64,000 nt of DNA, taken from Proteus vulgaris. GTDB lineage: Bacteria; Pseudomonadota; Gammaproteobacteria; Enterobacterales; Enterobacteriaceae. Positions 56,852 through 64,000 of this stretch are shown piece by piece; position 1 is the stretch's first letter; each line of letters begins with the position of its first letter. The translations under genes were made by a program, and so were the position numbers. The stretch lies in NCBI RefSeq assembly GCF_033708015.1, contig NZ_CP137920.1:2356001-2420000 (forward strand). Direction: 5' to 3'. A model generated the notes under the pieces. That model made no database searches. It had not been told where the DNA came from and worked only from the letters and a program-made list of their open reading frames with translations.

Positions 56852-59800
56852 AGTTTTTCGCCCTCTTTATTCAACGTCCCGTCGCAACGACGTTACTCAG
56901 CTTGGCGATTTCGCTATGTGGTGCATTAGGTTTCATGTTGCTCCCTGTTGCCCCATTGCCACAAGTTGATTATCCCGTTATTAATATTTACGCCTCATTA
57001 CCAGGGGCATCACCAGAAACGATGGCATCTTCTGTGGCAACACCACTTGAGCGCTCCCTAGGGCGAATTGCGGGTATTGATGAGATGACATCAAGCAGTT
57101 CGCTTGGCAGTACCAGTATTACTCTAGTGTTTGATTTAAACAAAGATATCAATACAGCAGCTCGTGATGTACAAGCCGCATTAAATGCGTCACAAAGCTT
57201 ATTACCTTCAGGCATGCCAAGCCGACCACGTTATTATAAATCAAATCCTTCTGATGCACCGATTATGATCTTAACGCTCACCTCTGATATCCAAAATACA
57301 GGGGAACTTTACGATCTCGCCTCAACAAGATTGGCACAAAAAATCTCGCAGATTGAAGGTGTCAGTGAAGTATCTGTCGGTGGTGGCTCATTGCCAGCGA
57401 TACGTGTCGCCCTCAATCCTGATGCGTTATTTAACCAAAATGTCAGCCTCGATGATGTCAGAAAAGCCATTAACCAAGCGAATGTGCGACGACCTCAAGG
57501 CTTTGTAAATAATGACGAGAAGCGTTGGCAAATCCAAACTAACGATGAGCTCAGCAAAGCAGCAGAATATCGTCCTGTGATTGTGCATTATAATCAAGAT
57601 GCTGTTGTACGTTTAAGTGATGTGGCACAAGTTACCGATTCAGTACAAAACGCTCGAGCGGCGGGAATGAGTGGCGGAGAACCTGCGATTTTGCTCGTTA
57701 TTCGTCGTGAAGCGGGTGCCAACATCATTGAAACCGTGGATCGCATTCGTAATGAGTTTCCTGACTTACGTGAGTTGATCCCAGCCAGTGTTGATTTAAA
57801 AGTAGCACAAGATAGAACCCCGACTATTCGCGCATCCCTAGCTGAAGTAGAACGAGCGTTAGCCATTGCTGTGGCGCTCGTGATTTTAGTTGTGTTCTTA
57901 TTTTTACGCTCAGGTCGTGCCACGCTGATCCCTGCCGTTGCTGTTCCCGTTTCATTAATTGGGACCTTTTCAGCCATGTATCTTTGTGGCTTTAGTTTAA
58001 ACAATCTTTCATTAATGGCATTAACCGTAGCGACGGGCTTTGTGGTTGATGATGCTATTGTGGTACTTGAAAATATCTCTCGTCATATTGAAAATGGTTT
58101 AAAACCCAAAGATGCCGCTTTAAAAGGCGTTGGTGAGGTTGGTTTTACTGTCCTGTCGATGAGTATTTCTCTTGTTGCCGTTTTTATTCCATTACTGTTA
58201 ATGGATGGTCTTGTTGGGCGATTGTTTAAAGAGTTTGCCATCACCTTAACAACCGCTATTGCTATCTCGCTATTTGTTTCTCTTACGCTAACGCCCATGA
58301 TGTGTGCGCATTTACTAAAAGGCATGAAGCCTAAAGCCCAATCACATTTACGAGGCTTTGGTAAGTTGCTTTTCCGCGCCCAGCAAGGTTACAGTGTCAC
58401 ATTACAAGCCGCATTGCGCCATCGACGCTGGATTATGGCTATTTTTTTCGCCACGTTAGGCTTAAATGCCTATTTATATATCAGTGCCCCCAAAACATTT
58501 TTCCCCGATCAAGATACGGGTCGCTTAATGGGATTTGTACGTGCAGACCAAAGTATTTCATTCCAATCGATGAAAGAAAAAATGACCCGTTTTATGCAAG
58601 AAATTAATGCAGATAAAGACGTTGATAGCGTAACGGGTTTTACCGGTGGAGGGCGTATTAACAGTGGATTTATGTTTATTTCTCTTAATCCATTATCAGA
58701 GCGTACTGATAGCGCCAATCAAGTAATTAATCGCCTACGGGCAAAATTAGCCAATGAACCCGGTGCCAACCTCTTTTTAATGCCAGTGCAAGATGTTCGA
58801 GCAGGCGGGCGTCAAGCCAATGCCAGTTATCAATTTACATTATTAGCTGATGATTTAAGCGAGTTGCGTAAATGGGAGCCTATTGTCCGTAAAGCGTTAG
58901 GTGAATTGCCTCAACTTGTAGACGTTAACTCTGATAAAGAAGATAAAGGCGCAGAAATGGCACTGACTTACGATCGCGATACCATGTCGCAATTAGGTAT
59001 TAATGTCAGTGATGCCAATAATCTACTGAACAATGCTTTTGGTCAGCGTCAAATATCCACCATTTATGCGCCACTAAATCAGTATAAAGTGGTCATGGAA
59101 GTCTCTGAACAATACACCCAAGATGTTTCGGCGTTAGATAAAATGTATGTGGTCAATAATCAAGGTGAACGTATCCCATTATCCGCATTTGCGAGTTGGT
59201 ATCCCGCTAATGCCCCATTAAGTGTTAATCACCAAGGATTATCTGCTTCTTCAACTATTGCCTTTAATATTCCTGAAGGCTATACATTAGCTGATGCCAT
59301 TAATTCTATTGAACGTACAATGACAGAGCTAGGTGTACCGAATACCGTCAGAGGCTCTTTTGCAGGTACCGCACAAATTTTCCAAGAAACCATCAAATCA
59401 CAACTCATTCTTATCTTAGCGGCGATTGTAACGGTCTATTTGGTATTAGGTGTACTGTATGAAAGCTATATTCATCCGCTGACTATTTTATCAACCCTAC
59501 CTTCTGCTGGTGTGGGTGCCTTATTAGCATTACAGCTTTTTAATACACCTTTTAGTCTGATCGCACTTATTGGCATTATGTTGCTTATTGGTATTGTGAA
59601 GAAAAACGCCATTATTATGGTGGATTTTGCAATTACAGCACAGCGTGAAGGCAAATTGTCAGCTAAAGAGGCCATTATTCAAGCCAGTTTATTACGTTTT
59701 CGTCCTATTATTATGACAACTCTTGCCGCATTATTTGGTGCATTACCATTGATGTTAGGTAGCGGAGATGGTGCTGAATTAAGACAACCGTTAGGAATAA

Positions 59801-59931
59801 CCATTGTAGGGGGCTTATTAATGAGCCAACTACTGACCCTGTATACAACCCCTGTTATTTATCTATTTTTTGATGGATTGCGTGAACGTTGGCAACAACG
59901 ACGGATCAGCAAAAAAGAGGCAAATGCATGA
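56848..59931 (+). CDS. mdtC: RND efflux pump subunit MdtC
   Basis: MdtC is the second RND subunit of the pump. The 1027 residues begin [23 protein letters not shown]. The proton-relay helix [22 protein letters not shown] and the C-terminal [21 protein letters not shown] are present. It differs from MdtB over much of the periplasmic domain, as in other species. It overlaps mdtB and baeS by four bases each. The pump exports bile salts, novobiocin and similar compounds in E. coli, using TolC from elsewhere. Confidence 0.95.
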   Translation: MKFFALFIQRPVATTLLSLAISLCGALGFMLLPVAPLPQVDYPVINIYASLPGASPETMASSVATPLERSLGRIAGIDEMTSSSSLGSTSITLVFDLNKDINTAARDVQAALNASQSLLPSGMPSRPRYYKSNPSDAPIMILTLTSDIQNTGELYDLASTRLAQKISQIEGVSEVSVGGGSLPAIRVALNPDALFNQNVSLDDVRKAINQANVRRPQGFVNNDEKRWQIQTNDELSKAAEYRPVIVHYNQDAVVRLSDVAQVTDSVQNARAAGMSGGEPAILLVIRREAGANIIETVDRIRNEFPDLRELIPASVDLKVAQDRTPTIRASLAEVERALAIAVALVILVVFLFLRSGRATLIPAVAVPVSLIGTFSAMYLCGFSLNNLSLMALTVATGFVVDDAIVVLENISRHIENGLKPKDAALKGVGEVGFTVLSMSISLVAVFIPLLLMDGLVGRLFKEFAITLTTAIAISLFVSLTLTPMMCAHLLKGMKPKAQSHLRGFGKLLFRAQQGYSVTLQAALRHRRWIMAIFFATLGLNAYLYISAPKTFFPDQDTGRLMGFVRADQSISFQSMKEKMTRFMQEINADKDVDSVTGFTGGGRINSGFMFISLNPLSERTDSANQVINRLRAKLANEPGANLFLMPVQDVRAGGRQANASYQFTLLADDLSELRKWEPIVRKALGELPQLVDVNSDKEDKGAEMALTYDRDTMSQLGINVSDANNLLNNAFGQRQISTIYAPLNQYKVVMEVSEQYTQDVSALDKMYVVNNQGERIPLSAFASWYPANAPLSVNHQGLSASSTIAFNIPEGYTLADAINSIERTMTELGVPNTVRGSFAGTAQIFQETIKSQLILILAAIVTVYLVLGVLYESYIHPLTILSTLPSAGVGALLALQLFNTPFSLIALIGIMLLIGIVKKNAIIMVDFAITAQREGKLSAKEAIIQASLLRFRPIIMTTLAALFGALPLMLGSGDGAELRQPLGITIVGGLLMSQLLTLYTTPVIYLFFDGLRERWQQRRISKKEANA

Positions 59932-61304
59932 AATTGAGAAGCAAGCTGTTCTTAGTGGTTTTCGCGACTTGTATGGTGGTTGTTCTCGCTATGCATATTG
60001 GTATTCGAGGCAGCTTCCAGCAAGGATTCATCGGTTATATCAAGAAAAACAGTGAACAGCGTGCAACTCTTTTAGCTGAAGCCTTAACTGAACAATATGC
60101 ATTGACAGGAGATTGGCGCTTTCTCAATAGAGATGATCGTTCTCTTTATCAAATATTACGAAGCATTGATCAAATAAGTCAAAGTAGCGAAGGCCCTCCT
60201 CCCAGAGGTTGGCGTACGCAATTTTGGATCGTTGATAAAGAGATGAAGCGCTTATTTGGGCATGACAATCAATTTCCCGCAGAAACATTTAAAAAGCCCA
60301 TTACCTTTCACAATGAAATTGTTGGATGGGTGATTGTCAGTGCGGCAGATAAAATCAGCAGTGAAGCCGATATCAGTTTTGATAAACAACAACTGCGTAC
60401 CAGTTGGGTCATTGCTGGTTTAACGGTTCTTTTTGCGTTATTGATCACTCTTATTCTTTCTCGCAATATGATACGCCCAGTTAAACGACTTGTTGAGGCG
60501 ACTCATAAATTAGCAGCGGGTGACTTTTCTGTTCGTGTGACGCCCACAAGCAAAGATGAAATCAGTCAGCTCGCTACCGATTTTAATCAACTAGCCAGCA
60601 CACTAGAAAAAAATGAGCAAATTCGTCGCGATTATATGGCAGATATCTCACATGAATTGCGAACCCCTCTCGCTATTTTAAAAGGTGAACTTGAAGCGCT
60701 GCAAGATGGTGTCAGAAAGCCAACAAAAGAGACATTAAACTCCCTTCTATTTGAAGTCACCAACCTGACAAAATTAGTTAATGATCTCCACCAGCTTTCG
60801 CTATCAGACAGAGGTTCTTTAACTTATCGTAAAGATTTTATTGATATTAATGAGGTCATTTTGTTGGCAGTGGCTTCTTATCGTCACACATATCAAACTA
60901 AAGAGATTACTTTACTCACCGAATTAGATGATCTGTCTCCATTGATTGTGCAAGCCGATCCTGACCGATTGATCCAGCTTTTCCATAATCTGCTGGAGAA
61001 TAGTGTTCGTTATACTTATTCAGGTGGTCAATTGCATATCAGTACCCAAAAAGCACAAAATCATGTTCTGATTTCATTAGAAGATAGTGCTCCAGGGCTA
61101 GATAACGCTCAATATAACGTTGTTTTCCAGCGGTTTTATCGTGCAGAAAACTCACGAAATCGTGCAAGTGGTGGCTCTGGTTTAGGTCTTGCGATTTGCG
61201 AAAATATTGTTGAAGCCCATAATGGTAAGATAAGTGCAATGCCGTCCTCTTTAGGTGGCGTGAAAATCCTTATAGAATTACCTGCATATTCTGATGATCT
61301 TTAA
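59928..61304 (+). CDS. baeS: Sensor histidine kinase BaeS
   Basis: BaeS senses envelope stress and phosphorylates BaeR. The 458 residues start at ATG 59928 ([27 protein letters not shown]), overlapping the mdtC stop. There is an N-terminal membrane segment, a periplasmic domain (about 30-160), a second membrane segment (about 165-185), and a HAMP domain ([18 protein letters not shown]). The HisKA box [15 protein letters not shown] carries the phospho-acceptor His. ATPase boxes [10 protein letters not shown] and GGSGLGLAI complete the kinase. The gene directly follows mdtC; the mdtD gene found here in E. coli is absent. Confidence 0.95.
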   Translation: MKLRSKLFLVVFATCMVVVLAMHIGIRGSFQQGFIGYIKKNSEQRATLLAEALTEQYALTGDWRFLNRDDRSLYQILRSIDQISQSSEGPPPRGWRTQFWIVDKEMKRLFGHDNQFPAETFKKPITFHNEIVGWVIVSAADKISSEADISFDKQQLRTSWVIAGLTVLFALLITLILSRNMIRPVKRLVEATHKLAAGDFSVRVTPTSKDEISQLATDFNQLASTLEKNEQIRRDYMADISHELRTPLAILKGELEALQDGVRKPTKETLNSLLFEVTNLTKLVNDLHQLSLSDRGSLTYRKDFIDINEVILLAVASYRHTYQTKEITLLTELDDLSPLIVQADPDRLIQLFHNLLENSVRYTYSGGQLHISTQKAQNHVLISLEDSAPGLDNAQYNVVFQRFYRAENSRNRASGGSGLGLAICENIVEAHNGKISAMPSSLGGVKILIELPAYSDDL

Positions 61305-61328
61305 GCCTAATAACCCTTGAGCCAATAA

Positions 61329-62036
61329 ATGACCGTATCTGAATCACCCTATTCAATCCTGATTGTTGAAGATGAACCCAAACTTGCCCAATTACTTATT
61401 GATTATCTTCAAGCATCAGGTTATCAGACTCATTGGTTAGCAGATGGTGCTGAAGTGAGCGATTGTATAAAACAGCAACACTACGATTTAATACTATTAG
61501 ATCTGATGTTGCCCGTTAAAGATGGCATTACGATCTGTAAAGAGTTGCGTCAGTTTTCAGATATTCCCATCATTATGGTGACAGCGAAAACAGAAGAAGT
61601 TGATCGATTACTCGGGCTTGAGATTGGCGCTGATGACTATATTTGCAAACCTTATAGTCCAAGAGAAGTGGTAGCCAGAGTCAAAACGTTATTGCGTCGT
61701 TTTTATCGCCCACAAGATATTATTCAAAATGAAAAATTCGTCGTCATTGATGAGCAGGCTTACCAAATCCAATACAATAATAAGATCCTCGATTTAACGA
61801 CGGCTGAATTTCGTTTACTAAAAGCTTTAGCCACTCAACCTGGAAAAATATTAACTCGCGATCAACTGATGGATCATCTTTATGATGACTACCGCATTGT
61901 GACGGATAGAACCATTGATAGTCATATTAAAAATTTACGACGCAAACTTGAGCAATTGAACGATCAAATTGAATTTATTCGCTCAATTTATGGTCAAGGC
62001 TATCGTTGGGAAACCCAAGCTTATCGTTTTCGATGA
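61329..62036 (+). CDS. baeR: Response regulator BaeR
   Basis: BaeR is an OmpR-family transcription factor activated by BaeS; it induces mdtABC and spy-like genes in E. coli. The 235 residues show a receiver domain ([18 protein letters not shown]; phospho-acceptor Asp in [14 protein letters not shown]; Lys in [13 protein letters not shown]) and a winged-helix DNA-binding domain ([33 protein letters not shown], ending [11 protein letters not shown], in part). It lies 24 bases after baeS and is last in the operon. Confidence 0.95.
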   Translation: MTVSESPYSILIVEDEPKLAQLLIDYLQASGYQTHWLADGAEVSDCIKQQHYDLILLDLMLPVKDGITICKELRQFSDIPIIMVTAKTEEVDRLLGLEIGADDYICKPYSPREVVARVKTLLRRFYRPQDIIQNEKFVVIDEQAYQIQYNNKILDLTTAEFRLLKALATQPGKILTRDQLMDHLYDDYRIVTDRTIDSHIKNLRRKLEQLNDQIEFIRSIYGQGYRWETQAYRFR

Positions 62037-62155
62037 TATTTTTTCAGGAATACATTGAACCTCGCTACACTTAAGCGCTAGAATCCACCCCTTTATGATA
62101 TACCCCTACCCAATGTGTGGGGGACTGACTTGAAATCAGAACCAGGAAATTAACC

Positions 62156-63535
62156 ATGTTTACACCCGAATTACTCTCTCCTGCTGGCTCATTAAAAAAT
62201 ATGCGCTATGCATTTGCTTATGGCGCAGACGCCGTTTATGCAGGTCAGCCACGTTATAGCTTACGTGTGCGTAATAATGAGTTTAACCACGAAAATCTTG
62301 CTAAAGGTATTCAAGAAGCCCACGAATTAGGTAAGCGCTTCTATGTTGTGGTTAATATCGCACCGCATAATGCTAAATTAAAAACCTTTATCCGTGACCT
62401 AAAGCCCGTCATTGATATGGGACCTGATGCGCTGATTATGTCTGATCCGGGTTTGATCATGATGGTACGTGAAGCCTTCCCAGAAATGGATATTCACCTT
62501 TCAGTACAAGCCAATGCCGTTAACTGGGCAACCGTAAAATTCTGGCGTCAAATGGGATTAACTCGCGTGATCCTTTCTCGTGAACTCTCTATTGATGAAA
62601 TTGCAGAAATTCGTAAACAAGTTCCTGATATGGAATTAGAAGTTTTCGTTCACGGTGCATTATGTATGGCTTACTCAGGTCGTTGCCTATTATCTGGCTA
62701 TATTAATAAGCGTGACCCAAACCAAGGCACATGTACTAACGCTTGCCGTTGGGAATATAAAGTTGAAGAAGGCAAAGAAGATGAGGTAGGTAACATCGTT
62801 GAAAAATACACGCCAATCCCCGTTAAAAACGTCGAGCCTACGCTAGGTGTTGGCGCACCAACAGATAAAGTCTACTTAATCGAAGAAGCAAAACGTCCTG
62901 GTGAATATATGACTGCGTTCGAAGATGAGCACGGTACTTATATCATGAACTCTAAAGACTTACGCGCAATTGAACACGTTGAGCAATTAACGCAAATGGG
63001 TGTGCATTCACTAAAAATAGAAGGACGTACTAAATCCTTCTATTACTGTGCCCGTACTGCACAAATGTATCGCCGTGCAATTGATGATGCGGTTGCAGGT
63101 AAACCCTTTGATCCAACATTGCTCACCACATTAGAAGGGTTAGCACACCGCGGTTATACAGAGGGTTTCTTACGTCGCCATACCCATGATGCGTACCAAA
63201 CTTATGAATATGGTTATTCTGTCTCTGACACTCAACAATTTGTCGGTGAATTTACCGGTAAACGTGTAAATGGTTTAGCTGAAGTTGATGTGAAAAATAA
63301 ATTTGTTTTAGGTGATAGCCTAGAATTAATGACACCCACTGGAAATATTCAATTTACGCTAGAGACGCTATTTAACAAAAAACAGCAGCCAACCGATGTT
63401 GCACCAGGTAATGGTCACATGGTGTATTTATCTGTTCCCGAAGATGTTGATTTAGATTTTGCACTGCTGATCCGTAACCTACAAGGTACAACAACACGTC
63501 AACCGCATAAGATTGATGCGGTAGAAGTGAAGTAA
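62156..63535 (+). CDS. trhP: tRNA uridine(34) hydroxylase TrhP (U32 family, YegQ)
   Basis: TrhP (YegQ) helps convert U34 to 5-hydroxyuridine in tRNAs using prephenate, a step of cmo5U synthesis. The 459 residues match the U32 family: FTPELLSPAGSLKNMRYAFAYGADAVYAGQPRYSLRVRNNEF at the start (in part), and a cysteine cluster of the iron-sulfur site in HGALCMAYSGRCLLSGY and NQGTCTNACRWEYKV. The segment SLKIEGRTKSFYYCARTAQMYRRAIDD is also present. It begins at ATG 62156 after CCAGGAAAT. It follows baeR, as in E. coli, but with its own gap of 119 bases. Confidence 0.95.
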   Translation: MFTPELLSPAGSLKNMRYAFAYGADAVYAGQPRYSLRVRNNEFNHENLAKGIQEAHELGKRFYVVVNIAPHNAKLKTFIRDLKPVIDMGPDALIMSDPGLIMMVREAFPEMDIHLSVQANAVNWATVKFWRQMGLTRVILSRELSIDEIAEIRKQVPDMELEVFVHGALCMAYSGRCLLSGYINKRDPNQGTCTNACRWEYKVEEGKEDEVGNIVEKYTPIPVKNVEPTLGVGAPTDKVYLIEEAKRPGEYMTAFEDEHGTYIMNSKDLRAIEHVEQLTQMGVHSLKIEGRTKSFYYCARTAQMYRRAIDDAVAGKPFDPTLLTTLEGLAHRGYTEGFLRRHTHDAYQTYEYGYSVSDTQQFVGEFTGKRVNGLAEVDVKNKFVLGDSLELMTPTGNIQFTLETLFNKKQQPTDVAPGNGHMVYLSVPEDVDLDFALLIRNLQGTTTRQPHKIDAVEVK

Positions 63536-63563
63536 AGCGTCATAATCTGATTTAAAGTGGTCA

Positions 63564-63585
63564 ATTTCAAATACAGATCACATCA
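63564..63585 (+). promoter_or_regulatory. CRP-like site upstream of cyaR
   Basis: The right half AGATCACATCA matches the CRP half-site at 9 of 11 positions; the left half is poor. It lies about 40 bases upstream of the likely RNA start, a typical class II activator position. E. coli cyaR is activated by CRP. Confidence 0.6.
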
Positions 63586-63611
63586 ATAATAATTTGTTTA
63601 CCGTATCATCA

Positions 63612-63703
63612 GTTCCGAAAAATAAAGAACTAGAATGAATACAGTAAGACTAGGAACCACCTCCTTGGCAAATCCAATCTCCCTTGGATTTGCCTTTTCT
63701 TTT
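63612..63703 (+). ncRNA. cyaR: CyaR small regulatory RNA
   Basis: CyaR is an Hfq-dependent small RNA that represses mRNAs such as ompX, nadE and luxS by base pairing. The segment AGGAACCACCTCCTT (63652-63666) and the ATCTCCCTT loop are nearly identical to E. coli CyaR. They end in a perfect 10-bp terminator stem (GGCAAATCCA 63667-63676 with TGGATTTGCC 63685-63694) followed by T-rich sequence. The gene lies between trhP/yegQ and yegS, matching E. coli synteny. The 5' end is not certain; a TATCAT -10-like hexamer is at 63604-63609. Confidence 0.88.
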
Positions 63704-63827
63704 TATCCCTTTCTTATCCTCCCTTTTATATAAAACGCCTCCTTTTCGTTATCATTTGTAAAAAAAATAGTAATTTTCTTGATATCCATTACCTTTAAAA
63801 GAGTGATTCAATCAAAAGGACTCATCA

Positions 63828-64000
63828 ATGAGTAAAATTAGTTTGCTAATCATTAATGGAAAAAGCGCTAACAATAGTGCATTGAGAAACGCCGTTTACC
63901 AATTACGTGATGAAGGTTTTAATCTCCAAGTAAGGGTGACTTGGGAATCCAGTGATATACACCGTTTTGTACAAGAAGCTATCGATATGCAAGCCGAAAC
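63828..64000 (+). CDS. yegS: Lipid kinase YegS, N-terminal part (3' end outside window)
   Basis: YegS is a diacylglycerol-kinase-like lipid kinase. Only the first 57 codons lie inside the window: [20 protein letters not shown] followed by [20 protein letters not shown], matching the start of E. coli YegS (LLILNGKSTDN; VRVTWE). An AAAAGGA ribosome-binding sequence precedes the ATG at 63828. It follows cyaR as in the E. coli locus. Confidence 0.85.
   Translation, partial: MSKISLLIINGKSANNSALRNAVYQLRDEGFNLQVRVTWESSDIHRFVQEAIDMQAE

Noticed and set aside
1..64000. CRISPR array, tRNA, rRNA or prophage genes
   Set aside because: No regularly spaced repeats, no cloverleaf candidates and no phage structural genes were noticed by reading. 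A tRNA or repeat scan would be needed to exclude short cases fully.

Overview
The window reads as a chromosomal segment of Proteus (family Morganellaceae), most likely P. mirabilis or a close relative. The housekeeping proteins are recognisably enterobacterial (MaeB, DapE, BamC, DapA, GcvR, Hda, UraA, Upp, PurM/N, Ppk/Ppx, MdtABC-BaeSR), but codons and intergenic DNA are much more AT-rich than in E. coli. Species cannot be settled from memory alone. No rRNA, tRNA, prophage or CRISPR array is visible. All similarity statements rest on recall of protein families, because no search was run.

Region 1 (1-11.4 kb): the 3' half of xseA; a minus-strand iron/heme cluster led by a Fur-box-like site (ChaN-type lipoprotein, TonB-like protein, oligopeptidase B with a signal peptide, TonB-dependent receptor); maeB; and narP, with a NarL/NarP-type 7-2-7 inverted repeat between maeB and narP. 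Region 2 (11.5-28.1 kb): a conserved block, yffB-dapE-M15 peptidase, ypfN/tmcA, yeaL-like, ypfJ, a WYL regulator with a GST, purC, a PAP2 enzyme, bamC-dapA, gcvR-bcp, perM, bepA and an arsC-like gene. It matches E. coli order apart from inserted genes such as the PAP2 gene between bamC and purC.

Region 3 (28.2-37.3 kb) is the accessory part. It holds a nupG-type transporter behind a long regulatory region with CRP-like sites, hda (apparent CTG start), an MscS-like channel, and a nitroreductase gene destroyed by an internal deletion and an IS200/IS605-family element with divergent tnpA and tnpB. A solo copy of that element's right end follows, and then a BigR/YgaV-type ArsR repressor facing a persulfide-dioxygenase-like hydrolase and a MAPEG protein.

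Region 4 (37.3-47.9 kb): nucleotide and phosphate metabolism (uraA, upp, purMN, speG, ppk-ppx) and mgtE. The upp promoter carries a GA-T7-G start region like that used for UTP-sensitive initiation in E. coli, and purM carries a PurR box. Region 5 (48-64 kb): an MHS-family transporter behind a very AT-rich 770-base spacer, dtpA, the mdtABC-baeSR efflux operon (no mdtD), trhP/yegQ, a clear CyaR small RNA gene with a CRP-like site, and the start of yegS.
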